Assembly: GCA_003260075.1 (NCBI GenBank)
Contig: QLIY01000014.1
Span: forward strand, 136,545 to 200,544
Source of the DNA: Phallusia mammillata
Lineage: Eukaryota > Chordata > Ascidiacea > Phlebobranchia > Ascidiidae
DNA: 64,000 nt
Direction: 5' to 3'
Part shown: piece by piece, positions 47,876-59,900 of the stretch
Layout of the letters: every line of letters begins with the position of its first letter
Position numbering within the stretch: position 1 is the first letter of the stretch
Program-made: the position numbers and the translations under genes
The notes under the pieces: generated by a model
Databases searched by the model: none
What the model was told of the DNA's origin: nothing
The model's input: only the letters and a program-made list of their open reading frames with translations

Positions 47876-48050
47876 GAATCGCTTGGTGCATATTTTTATC
47901 CCTTGTTGTACCTTTACGTCGCTTGTCGCACCTTCATGTCGATTGGTACACCTTTATTCAACTTGGTGCACATTTATATAGCTTAGTACACTGTATAATG
48001 TTAGATGTACCTCTACCTAGCGATATAAAGGTGCGCCAAGTGTTATAACG
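47876..48050. repeat. Degenerate tandem repeats of about 20 bases
   Basis: Units resemble AGCTTGGTGCACCTTTATAT, for example CGCTTGTCGCACCTTCATGT, AACTTGGTGCACATTTATAT and AGCTTAGTACACTGTATAAT. The last unit (CGATATAAAGGTGCGCCAAG) is inverted. The array recurs at about 48135-48290 after the G tract 48124-48134. Confidence 0.65.
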
Positions 48051-48314
48051 CTGCGCCAAACTGTGTTAATAATGCACTAAGCCAGTGGTTCTTAACCTTT
48101 TTGTAGTCACGGACCCCTTTTATGGGGGGGGGGGTTGTCGCACCTTTATGTCGATTGGTACACCTTTATTCAACTTGGTGCATCTTAATATCGCTTGGTG
48201 CACATTTATATAGCTTAGTACACTGTATAATGTTAGATGTACCTCTACCTAGCGATATAAAGGTGCGCCAAGTGTTATAACGCTGCGCCAAACTGTGTTA
48301 ATAATGCACTAAGC

Positions 48315-48815
48315 CAGTGGTTCTTAACCTTTTTGTAGTCACGGACCCCTTTTATGAATTTTGTAAGTCTGCGGACCCCCAACGCAATTTACCATAAGTC
48401 TTTTTATGTTTTGCGTTTCTTGCATTATACCATGTCATGCTTTTGAAGCATTTAAATCCGCCTTCACAGTCCTTTAAAATCAACGACGTTTCTGTATTTT
48501 ATTAGTGGCCAACGCATCGAATTGATAGTATTTCTGGTATATATAACTTCACAAATCACTTGTTCTATAAAGTCTATTGTCCATGTGTGTTATGATGTCA
48601 CAATAGAGAAAACAATTACAAAAAGTATGTGTTCTTGGCCCAATTAAGGTGCGATGAACAGCGTGCACTCGTATGCAGGATTGTAAAAACGGTTGAGAAA
48701 CTTAAAAATATTCTTCTGTTGGTTAATGCTACTTAACATATTCCCCTCCGTGGACCCCCTGAAACCATCTCACGGACCCCTTGGGGGTCCGCGAACCCCA
48801 GGTTAAGAACCACTG
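48315..48815. mobile_element. hAT-like element with an 8-bp target duplication
   Basis: It starts CAGTGGTTCTTAACC and ends AGGTTAAGAACCACTG. CACTAAGC flanks it at 48307-48314 and 48816-48823. A truncated left end of the same element, with the same CACTAAGC, is at 48083-48123 before the G tract. CGGACCCC and its complement occur near both ends. Confidence 0.85.
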
Positions 48816-49408
48816 CACTAAGCGATCCAAGTGATCCTGTATATTTTAGATGCACCCTGTAGTTCACGCGACCACTTGGTTCAGTTTGTGCTAATCATAA
48901 GGGTTTGTGAGACCCCCCCCCCCGAACCCCAGGTTAAGAACCACTGCACTAAGCGATCCAAGTGATCCTGTCTATGTTAGATGCACCCTGTAGTTCACGC
49001 GACCACTTGGTTCAGTTCGTGCTAATCATAAGGGTTTGTGAGACTTTGCAACGAATCTGGTAAAGACGGCAAGGCATAGCGACGCAACAAAATTCACTTC
49101 AAAAACTTAAACTGGACAAAGACGCTGTAATAAACAAATATCTGAGTATTAAACTTTACATGAATTCTGTGGTACACAATGACCCACCTTAGTCTTATCG
49201 TTACTGATTATTTTCAAACAAATACCTAAAGCGAGTGCAAAACCACTACAGATCCCCCCCCCCCGTAATAAACAAATATCTGAGTATTAAACTTTACATG
49301 AATTCTGTGGTAAACAATTACCCACCTTAGTCTTATCGTTACTGATTATTTTCAAACAAATACCTACAGCGAGTGCAAAACCATTACAGATTCATCTTCT
49401 GTTTGAGA

Positions 49409-52400
49409 ATGAAACTGCGGCTTTCGTGTACTTGTAGTTCTGTCTGTCGCAAAACGTCGTGTGCAGCCAACCAGAACGTTCCAAAACGCGGGCGAAATCA
49501 AAACGCGCCTCGATGTCATGTGTTTGCTTTTGAAGAAGTTTTAGCGTGCTACAGTCAAATGGCCTTGCAGGTGAGATTGGTCTTTGCTATATTTGGGGCA
49601 TTTATATTGCTGATGGTCAGTGCTGGTATATGTTGAAGTCGGCGTTTGTGTATTGGAGTTGCTAATAAAAAAACGAAATTGAGTTAAAGATTACACTGAA
49701 AGGTGATTGTGTTTGTTTATTAGCAACTGCACTACAAATCGAAGGTTGTTGTTTGCACAGCTAAACCAAATGCTGAATCCAAATTAGATGTACACATATA
49801 GGTTTCCTTTGTATTTTTGGAAACTTTGAATAGTTAGATGGCTGTACAGGGTGTTTGTTCGCATTGTAAAAGAGGTTTGAAGGTATGCAGTTTATAAAAT
49901 CTTAACACTGAAATGAGTATTGCTTGTAAGTGACACATCTAAAAGCCTAAACGTGTAACATTACTAAACTAGGTTTAATCTTAAATCATAATGCAACATT
50001 GAACTGAACTAGATTCTTTGTCACATATTAACTGTAACAAGTAGCAACGTTATGATGTTGAACAATAAGAACCGGTTGCGTAACCAAAAGACCGGTTGCA
50101 AAGCATTTGCGAGACTGTGGTAAAAAATGTGAGGAACGTTAAATACGATTCAAGTATTAGATATCATAGAAAACTGCCAACATATCAATTTTGACCTTTC
50201 TTAACATCTTTGTGTAAATTGTTTGGTGGGGGGGACATTATTAAAATTATTGCAGCGTTAGCTACAGTCAGTGCCAGGGAGTCGAACCGCTTGTCATACG
50301 GGTTTAGGTTCGGTTCGGGTTCACATCGTTTTGTTTTTGAGGGTTCGGGTTCGGTTCAGGTTTTCAAAAACATATATTTTCGGGTTCGGGTTTTGTTCCG
50401 GTTAGGGCAAATTATCGGGTCCGACTCCCTGGTCAGTGCACATTGTTTCGACTTTTAAGGTCTCATCAGTGCCACTGGTGACAAGACTTGGCCGTAAGAG
50501 CTAAAATATCTATCTAACGTCGCTCAGTTTGTTGGGAGTAACAAGCTGTAAAGGCATGCCTTATCACTTTTGGTGGGTTTGACAACTGGACAAAAACCAC
50601 AAGTAGTTATAAAATAGCGGCTATTTTCCGTCCCCAATGTTATATCTGCGACCACATTGTTATTACAGTAATGGCGTACAGTCCTTCAGGTGTTTTTAGC
50701 TTTAAATTATTGTATCCGAATTAGTTATAACATCACTCTTTCGACCTATAAGGTCTTAGCAGTGAAGCTGGTGTCAATATATTGCTCGCATGAGGTTTTC
50801 ATCTTACGGCATTCCAGTTTGTCGGGAGTAACAGGCTAAAAAGTCATGTCTTGCCGTAGTTTTATCTTGAAATTGACATAAATCATTGGGTCTTGCGAAA
50901 AAACTATTGTAATTTAATTTGATATCGAACACTTTTTTGAAGAAAAGCGGAAGAAAAAAGGATGCCCAACACCAGTCCCCCCCCCCCGTTATTACAGTAA
51001 TGGCGTACAGTCCTTCAGGTTTTTTTAGCTTTAAATTATTGTATCCGAATTCGGTATAACTTACTCGGTCTTAGCAGTGAAGCTGGTGTCAAGATATTGC
51101 TGAGGTTTTCATCTTACGGCATTCCAGTTTGTTAAAATAACCGGCTAAAAAGTCATGCTTTGCTATAGCTTTATCTTGAAATTGACATAAATCATTGGGT
51201 CTTGCGAAAAAACTATTGTAATTTAAATTGATATCGAACACTTTTTGTAGAAAAGCGGAAGAAAAAAGGATGTCCAACACCAGTTAGTCTTGGTGGAAAA
51301 CACAAGATCTGATTGGTCGACAAATACGGAAGTAATCGCTGAGAAGACGGAACAACAAGGAGAATCACCTGAGTGGAGCTGGCTGAAATGTGACGAGGAA
51401 ATCGAATCATCCGCGTCTTCACCGAATCAGCAGGAAAAAACACGAGATGAGGAGGAACCGGAGACAACGTCCCAGGAAGATGATCCGAGGTATTTTGTCA
51501 ATAAAAATGCGAGTTTGTGGCTGAAAGAGTTGAGAGTTGAGTTTATTTGGCCTGGGGTGAGAAAACATAGCGACACAATAGCACTAAAATATTCACCAAG
51601 CTGGAATAGCTGCGCAACGTTGAAACGTTATAAAGCGCGACAAAGTTGAGGGCACAATTGGTGGATAATGACTAAACGCGCTGCAGCTCCACACCCCCCC
51701 CCCACAATAGCACTAAAATATTCACCAAGCTGGAATAGCTGCGCAACGTTGGTACGTTATAAAGCGCGACAAAGTTGAGGGTGCAATTGGTGGATAATGG
51801 TTAAACGCGCTGCAGCTCCACCGTAAATAAGAGCGTTTTGTCTAATGCGTTGACCGCAGGCCGGCTCAGAGTTGCTAGCAGACCTGAATAGGACCCGCAC
51901 CCGAAAGTACAAGAACAAAACCAGGCCTGTCCTCGATTTTTTACAAATAAAGCCCTAATCATGCCCGAATATTGGTGAAAACGTGGCATTATGATGCCGC
52001 ATGTACAGTAAGACCCGAACCCGCTGTTTCGTGAACCCGATCCAAAAATCCGGCCCTATATCCAACTCTAGGCCAGTTATGCTTTATTGTGACATTTTTT
52101 TCTTTATAATGAGACACGTTTTTTCGTCTGTTTAAATCGTATTTGACAAATCCAACGCATTTTTTAACTTTGTAGAAAGAGGGAAGTGTTTATTCTCTAA
52201 ACAGAAGTATTTCTATTTTACTTAAACATCAAATAGATAACTATTTTTTAGATATCTGTACCCACACTTTAACGCCTCCTCGCTGGTTTCCGATTACTTT
52301 GAAGTACCGGCAGAGGGATGTAACGATCTTCCGTACCCAGAAGTCGAATACATCAGACCCAATTGTTACCTAAATAATTTTTTCACGGGTCATCCACGAA

Positions 52401-55396
52401 GGATGGTAGAATCGCATTTTTTCAGGTAACATAAATAACTTTCTTTCACGGGGTTCGAACCCAGGACACTCCCTTTCCTTATAAAAGCAGGGGTGTCCAA
52501 AGTGCGACCCTCGGCGGCATTTCACATGGCCCGCGGCTGTAGTTTTCAAATTGTGTTGCGTATGGACCGCCATAGTTTGATGAAGTTTTTGGATTGTTGA
52601 GACTTGCGACTTCACGCAAAAGCTTTCTTTGGAGCTTATTTGCAGGTAAAACGGAAGTATACATGGTTCTGACGCAACGAAATCCCACATTCTTCTTAAG
52701 TCCCCTACAATGGTAATCTAATTCTACCATAAAAAACGTGGCAAAAAAGGTTGGCCCACGGGCGTATTCATCTGATGATAAGTGGTCCCTATTAAACAAA
52801 GAAGAAGTTTGGACACTCCTGCCACAGAGTCAAGACTGTTTTATTTCTGAGCTAGTAACACCGTAATTGTTTTGCAAATGTACTTTAAAATTGGTCAATA
52901 TATTTTAACTGGTCAAAGCGACTGAGAAACACTACGTTTTTCTACAGATCCTTGCAAAACTGCAGTCAAACTCACTTGTCTAACTCCGGGAACAGTGTTT
53001 TAGAATTTGAAAACACTCAATCTCGTTCCCCCGGTAAAGTTGATCCACCACATTTAAGACCTGTGTCCCCAATACAACAGCTTGAGCCCCCGCCTACAAC
53101 CCATGTTTTGTCAGGTTGGTACGTAATAAAACAGTTATCTCCCGGTAATGATGCACTGCAAAATTTTAGAAGGTTAAATATGTAAACAGGCCCAAAGTCG
53201 ATGTTATGTGTAAGATTTTTTTAGGGGGGTGGGGACTTTTGTATGGTTACGTCGACATTTTGAAAGTAACAAATTCCCCCCCCCCCCCCGGTAATGATGC
53301 ACTGCAAAATTTTAGAAGGTTAAATATGTAAACACGCCCAAAGTCAATGTTATGTGTAGGATTTTTTTTGGGGGGGGGGACTTTTGTATGGTTACGTCGC
53401 ACAAAAAAGCCACAAATCACATTTTGGAAGGTATTTTTGCATTAATCCGATTTACACACGCGACATTTTGAAAGTAACAAATTTAAAAAAGGTGTTGCGA
53501 TAACCCTGGCTACAATTGTCTCGTGTGATGTTTATAGAAATCCATTCTGCAGCTGAACCGAATGTTGACGAGGGGGAAGCACCACCGGGGAATCCCGGGT
53601 CGTTGCACGTGACTGAACTTGATCATTACATTGCCATGCTGCCTCAAATCTGGCAAGGTTACGACCAAACTCACTTCGAACAAGCGAAGTTGCCTGTACT
53701 GAGACGACAAAGCAACGAACCATGGTAGGATATGACTTCTGGGTTAAGGTTTTTCTGTTTTTTCAGAAATATCGTGTTTTTCTGAGCTATGAAACGTAGG
53801 TAACTTAACTGCTCCATCATTCTCTGAGTTTATGGTTTTTGTCATATTGCAAAAAATAACGTTTTTGCACACTTGGGGTTACCAATGTTGCGAGGTGTTT
53901 ATTCGAGGTACATCGTAATAGAATAACACAATGTACGAATACGCCGTATAAGAGAGTAAAAGAAAGAAGACAATCTGTCCAGTTCGCTGTAGTATGCAAG
54001 AATATGAAAAGCGTAGTGAGAGAAGCCGCTACAACCTTATTATTTATGTCATTTTAAGTTGTGACTCGCCATCGGATACAAAGTTTAAAACGACCGTTTC
54101 TGGTCATGAGCACATTTTTCGCTACATGCAAATTAACATAGCAGCTGATGGACCTGTAAAACCCGTTTCTGTGGCTTTTGAATGGACCTTCGTTAATGGG
54201 ACACTGTTGCAACCTATGCCATGGCCAAGACTTTGGAAAAGCAACGTTAAGGTCGTTACATATTAAGCTTTGAAATTTGTATCTGCATTTTTTCACTTCG
54301 TTTAGTTCATCCAATACTGCTAACCACACCAGACTGAGGACGCCACGATTAAACGAAACTGAAGCCCACTTTACTTCGGATGAGAGCGCTGCAAACGCCC
54401 TCCGAAAGTCGACGGACCTGATTTTGGACGAACTGCTGGGCATTTGTGCCACACCAAGTCAAGAAGTCCATCCTTCGCTTACATCGACACCCTGCTCTGA
54501 AACTAAACGCCAGGTTCTGTTTTTTAACCTTGATTGTTGACTATGTGGCGTTTTATTGTATTTTAAGTTTAATTAGGTACGCAAATGTTTGTTTACTAAA
54601 AATCCCTTAAATGACTTTTACGTTTAAGGAACACAGTTCCAAGCAATCGCTAGATCTCTTAACTTGCTATCTTTCTTTTATTCAAACTTGATCCCGGCTT
54701 ACAACGACAAATGTTGTGCTCTGCACATTTAAAACGGTAACAATATTTTGTGGTTGTCAACAGAAAATGGCACTATCGATACCTGGACCTAAATCAACAG
54801 CCGAAACGGTTACGAGTGTTCAAGCGCGCTGTGATACACAGCTAGACGCCGAAGTCTCCCAATATACACAAATGAAAGGAACAAAAACCGTTCAAAGACG
54901 ACCTGAGAGCGTTAGCCTAAGCCGCAAAGTTGTGGCGAATAATGATCACATCAAAAAGGCTAAATTCTCCATTGACCCACAAGACTCTGCTTCGGGCGTT
55001 TTCACCTCTTCTAGTCGGCTTCCTACTACCGATAAGCAAACTGTGCACCCTTGGTCCACAGGGATGCGAACTCCACCGTGCACTTTGTTGGGACTATCTG
55101 CTCCTTATTTTCACCCATCTGTGATACAAACACCACACGGTTTCATTTCAACTTCCAAATCCCCAACCGCGTCCTTAAAAGCAGGACAAGATTTTCAACC
55201 GTTCGCTGAACGAAAACAGGCAACTCTACCTCACACAACATACAGGTCACCAACCCCTGGCCCTTCTAATAAACAAACACAGGCAGCGTATTCATCTTCT
55301 AGGCCACAAGCAGCGTACTTATTGCCATCAGGGTTGGTGACACCCCAACAAATTCCCATGAATATAACGCCCAATTCTTCGGCAAGTCGTTTGTAG
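49409..55396 (+). CDS. Unrecognised Ser/Pro-rich multi-exon gene
   Basis: Seven exons with consistent phases: 49409-49570, 51251-51489, 52252-52425, 52948-53114, 53538-53724, 54306-54513 and 54764-55396 (stop). They total 589 residues. The first exon is the least certain; it starts at an ATG and is linked to the second only by matching phase. It has CHVFAFEEVLACYSQMALQ. Later parts include an acidic stretch (KTRDEEEPETTSQEDDP), YLYPHFNASSLVSDYFEVP, HVTELDHYIAMLPQIWQGYD, STDLILDELLGICATPSQE and a long low-complexity tail with RSPTPGPSNKQTQ. I see no signal peptide, membrane segment or catalytic motif. The Tyr/Trp/Leu-bearing segments in disordered sequence suggest a nuclear or cytoplasmic scaffold, but that is inference. 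Introns hold C-tract-joined duplications, two hAT-type elements and hammerhead-like copies. Confidence 0.65.
50275..50431. mobile_element. Short hAT-like element inserted into a hammerhead copy
   Basis: It starts CAGGGAGTCGAACC and ends GTCCGACTCCCTG. GTCAGTGC flanks it at 50267-50274 and 50432-50439. The interior is built of GGTTCGGGTT-type repeats. The target duplication comes from the hammerhead repeat's own GACAGTGCAC region, so the element landed inside the ribozyme sequence. Confidence 0.85.
50432..50480 (-). ncRNA. Hammerhead ribozyme-like copy D, interrupted by a hAT insertion
   Basis: On the minus strand CTGATGA and GAAAC are both intact, stem II keeps GAC/GTC, and stem III (CAAT-GTGC-ACTG) has one mismatch. 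The 3' arm continues beyond the insertion at 50261-50266 (GTAGC). The cleavage triplet reads GAC instead of GTC, which would block cleavage. Confidence 0.6.
50735..50775 (-). ncRNA. Hammerhead ribozyme-like copy E
   Basis: On the minus strand stem II is a perfect GACCT-TAT-AGGTC hairpin followed by GAAAG. The core is decayed to CTGCTAA. The family flank (ACAGGCTAAAAAGTCATG on the plus strand) follows. A further remnant is at about 51065-51150, beyond the C tract at 50979-50987. Confidence 0.5.
52490..52821. mobile_element. hAT-like element without a clear target duplication
   Basis: It starts CAGGGGTGTCCAAAGTGCGA and ends GTTTGGACACTCCTG, inverted termini of the hAT type, with a GGCCCGCGG block near the left end. 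The flanks TATAAAAG and CCACAGAG do not match. It lies in an intron of the Ser/Pro-rich gene. Confidence 0.65.
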
Positions 55397-56928
55397 TAAA
55401 GTCAAGCTGAACGTAATTTGTTTCACAACGCTTAAAGTAAAGCGGTATGCTTTGTTAAGTGAAACAGTCCATCCTCTAACATGGCCGTAAATTGATTTTG
55501 AAACCTGATCAATAATATTTTGTACACATTGCAGTTTCTCCATGTTTTTAGATGGTGTTTAAACTCATACATGCAAGCAAATTGAGTTCAAATGCCCGTT
55601 TTTAGGCATATTTTATCACTAAACTTTTTGTATTTTTGCATTTTTTGTGAAACTATTATCTGCACATGTTTTTGTTCGTGTAGCAATCATCCTGATTTAT
55701 TTTTTGTTCCTGTTCTGAGTTTCTTTTAGTGTAATTTCGTTCCATACTAGGCATTTTTACGTTTAAGTTACCTTTTTAAGACAGTATATTATTTACTTAT
55801 TTTCTATGGTTTTTGTTGGATTGAACTTTTTGTTATACCTATTGTCACTATTGGGGTTTCTTTCAGCGATTAAAACACTGTGTGTGAATATGACGTCTGT
55901 CAACTTAGACTTTCAAACCAAACACATTATTAAGCAGCAAAACATTTAAAATTCTCGATTCCAAACTTTACCCACAGCCACAAGCAATAGTAGTCAACTG
56001 TACAGAGTTGTACGAAAAAGTGACATTTTCTTTAACAAGGGACTCTTCGACATGACAAGAACATTAAATAGAGAAAGAAAATGCTGAATACAAAAATAAC
56101 GTTTTACAAGAAACAAAATGATTTTGTTAAAAAACTTTAGCAGAAACGAGTTGACTCATTGGACAAGCGCAATTTACCGCATTTCGTATGAGAGCAGGGT
56201 AATCGAAACGTCAAGGGAAAGGAAAAGTTGAAATTTTTTTTAAAATTTGTTTTGTTAATTATGAAACCTTGTATTTATGTAACGTGTTTTTGTTACAATT
56301 TACGCCTTAAATGAATGTCTTTATAGTCCTAAGCTCAAGCAATACTGGCGCAAATAAAGTTTGCAATGTTGCTTTGTTTGTTTCTCAGTTTAAAATTTCA
56401 CCCTGATTTTTAAATGAAGTTTTCTTAACGTAAGAAGAATTAAACTCTTATTATTATATGTTTGTGTGAAAGATTGTTTATTCTGCAGTTTTTTGTAGTT
56501 TGCATTTTACTGCTTATTTTATCATAAACAATAACTTGTTTGTGTTAACTTTCCCCCCCCCCAACGTAAGAAGAATTAAACTCTTATTATTATATGTTTG
56601 TGTGAAAGGTTGTTTATTCTGCAGTTTTTTGTAGTTCACATTTTACTACTTATTTTATCATAAACAATAACTTGTTTGTGTTAACTTCAATATATTGTCC
56701 TAATTTATTTTTATTATACCACAAACTGTGTGCGAGTATATACAGGTGTCGTTTATTAAGTTTTTCAAATATTAATTGGAAATTATTAATAAATTATTTA
56801 TTGTAGACTGGTAACAATTTGTAATAGCTTTATCAGTTGTGAGATACAACTACATATTATATATTTGTTCTAAAACAAACAAAAATATTTTGCCACAGGT
56901 CAGTTTTACATAAAAAATAATTGTAAAT
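55397..56928. other. Intergenic region upstream of the DBHS gene
   Basis: No coding exon is visible. About 56430-56553 recurs after the C tract at 56554-56562. A likely acceptor (CCACAG at about 56899) just before the DBHS start codon suggests a 5' untranslated exon upstream. Confidence 0.55.
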
Positions 56929-59900
56929 ATGCCTGCAAATCGCCCAAGTGGAGGTGGAAGATATTTTAACAATCCTAAGAAACCAAGCAAAGAACATAAT
57001 GGATCGCCGGCTATGAAGCGTGAAAAAGCAGAACATGTAAAAGCTGAAGTCATGCAAAGTCCGAAAAGCGATAAGGTTCATAAAGAAAAACCTGCGCCAT
57101 CACCTCGTCCGAGCCCTGCTGAAGCACCACCAACCCCAGCACATGCACAAAATAGTCAGTTATATTAAAAATAGTCAAATACTAAACATACATTTTATCG
57201 ACCAAGCTAAAATAGATTGTCTTGACAAAGGCGTGAGGTAAAAATAAGTTTAAACAGTTTGCCAGTTAATTTAATGTTATAATATAGTCCCTTCACTGTT
57301 GCCAATTGCTTGCCTAAAGTAATCCATATGCCTGATGTAAACACATACACAACTGCGAATAAAATAATGATAAGTTGATGCTTTAATTGTGATCTTTGAA
57401 CTTCTATGGCAGGTGGTCGAATGCCTCCACATGAAAAAAAGTTTACTCAACGGAGCCGCTTGTTTGTTGGCAACTTACCACTTGGAATGGGAGAAGATGC
57501 TTTCAAAGGACTTTTCACCAGATTCGGGGAAATTTCAGAAACGTTTATCAACTCTGATAAAGGATTTGGTTTTGTGAGAATGGTAAGTACCAAAAAAATG
57601 CAACTGAAAAATCTGAGGGTGTTTTCATGCCATGACAAAGCTGTGGTACTAAATACGGGTTGGGTAAGGGTTTGTAATTGAAATAATACTAGAATCTGGT
57701 CTAATTTACCCTTGTTGGGGCTTGTATTCTCACATTTTACACACCATACAGTATTCTAAGCGGAATGGCATGCGGTATCATGCGGTCACATGCGGTATTT
57801 GGTACAACCCATGCCGAAGTGTGTTTTAGAAGTATTTCTGTCATGTTTAACCTATTTTAAAGTGTTTTTTTATTATTGTTTGAAACTAGGATACCAGAGC
57901 CAACGCCGAAAAAGCCAAATGGGAACTTGATGGAACCTTATTAAAAAATCGTCCGCTGCGTGTTCGGTTTGCAACACATGGAGCAGCCCTCAGTGTAAAG
58001 AATCTGTCACCATATGTAAGTTATACAGATGACTCCTAAACCACTTACTGTGTCCTCTATTTTCTGAAGCAATAGTAGCCTAAAGATATTAGCATTTAAT
58101 TGTAATGTGATAATGTAGAATAAAAAATATTACTGATGGGACGAGTACTCGGTATCGAACAATTTCAGTGGTATCGATACTCGTACTCGGTATCGAAATA
58201 TTTTGGCTCAGTTTTCGATACCAACGTGCGAGTACCAGAGGCCGATTTACACCATAAGAATACTACAACTTTATGCCAATATTTGCTTCGGACAGCACAA
58301 AATTGGAAAAAATTCCGCCAGTTTACGTATCGGCATGTGCATGTGCACACCTGTACCCCGACCAAGGCAGATAATAATTAGCCAGTAATATCCCCCCCCC
58401 CAGCACAAAATTGGAAAAAATTCCGCCAGTTTACGTATCGGCATGTGCACACCTGTACCCCGACCATGGCAGATAATAATTAGCCAGTAATAAACAACAC
58501 TGCACTTAAGTACTTGGTAATCGTACTCGGTACTTGGTACTCGGTATCGAAGGTATATACATGTGGTACTCATACTCCGTATCAGTACTCGCTTCAAAAC
58601 CTGGTATCGTCCCATCACTAAAAAATATAAGATAGCTGTAAAGCAGGTGCTTACACACAGAAAGCATATAACATGGCAGTGTTTGAGTTTTGACTTCCTG
58701 TAAAGGTACCATCCAGTCTTTACTTATTAGTTGTTAGAGCACAAAGATTAGTAAAACCCATCTAAACACAAAGTTTCCAAGTGTATGCTTTGCATCAGGG
58801 GTGTGCGACCTTTGTCACTGTCGGGCTGCACTTTATTGCATACCAAATGTGCCTATATTGAGTTGACAACTATAGGTAAATTTCACATTGGATTCAAGCC
58901 GCATATTGTCAGGTCGCAAAAAAAATGTCACCATAGTGACTCGCTCCAAGGGTCCCGGTGTTGCACAGTGCATATAATACCAGCTTGATTCAGTGCATAT
59001 AATACCAGCTTGATTTGGCGTTGTTTGTTTATGAGGATAATAGACTATGGTTTACAATTACATGAACAAATTGATGCATTTGTTTGACCACTAATAGAAA
59101 TAGCATGTACATTTTTTTGCATTTCAATAAATGAACATTTTAATGCAGGTATCTAATGAACTGCTGGGAGAAGCCTTCTCCCAATTTGGGCAAGTGGAAA
59201 GAGCGATTGTGATTGTTGATGATCGTGGCCGTTCAACTGAGAAGGGAATAGTTGAGTTTGCTCGAAAATCTGCTGCAATGAAAGCTCTTCAACAGATCAA
59301 GGTGTTCAGTAGTTTTTTACATTCACATTATCTTTGTATTCTATGTTTTTGTAATCAACTGTTGGTTATTAAAAATTACATGATCTACTAGCAGGACTTC
59401 AAAATGGTTCTCTTTTTGCACAAGAAACATACAAAATGTAAAAAAGTAGTGCCACATTCATGCACAATGCGTAGTCTAAGGTCATGCTAATTATTATTTT
59501 GATTAAAGGCCTGTGACTTATCACCTAAAGCTTGCGAAATACCTGAAAGTACTTAGTAAACCGCCATAAAAATACCACTTCTCGAAAGAACCTTAGACCA
59601 GTTCTATTTGCCCACTTTTGTGAAGCATTTGATAGGTGTTTTACCCTTACCTATCTTTAAAGGATGGATGTTTCCTTTTGACTTCATCCCCACGAGCGAT
59701 TGTTGTATGCCAACGTGAGCAAGAAGATTCAGAGGACGGTTTGCAAGAACGAAACATGCAGAAAAGCCCTCAGTTTTTCCAGTAAGTTTTTGTCATTGTT
59801 CAAGGATAATAGTAATCCAAATTCTACGCTTATAAATAACTTTAGACTTTGAATATCCTTGAGACTTGTTTAACCGCTGTCGATTTTGATGTGTTGCTAA

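Larger units (their letters stand above)
46630..49408. other. Intergenic region containing the G-to-C tract switch
   Basis: The cyclin D promoter should lie in the first few hundred bases. No other coding exon is visible. From 47.87 kb on there are short tandem repeats and a hAT element, and the tract strand changes between 48134 and 48914. The flank 49130-49254 is duplicated after a C tract at 49255-49264. Confidence 0.6.

Noticed and set aside
47701..48048. 115-codon open frame on the plus strand
   Set aside because: It reads through the tandem repeats and a G-rich stretch, with no codon or family signal.
48124..48923. Replication origin as the cause of the G/C tract flip
   Set aside because: Possible in principle, but the frameshifted exon, lost splice acceptor and half-identical flanks favour an assembly cause.
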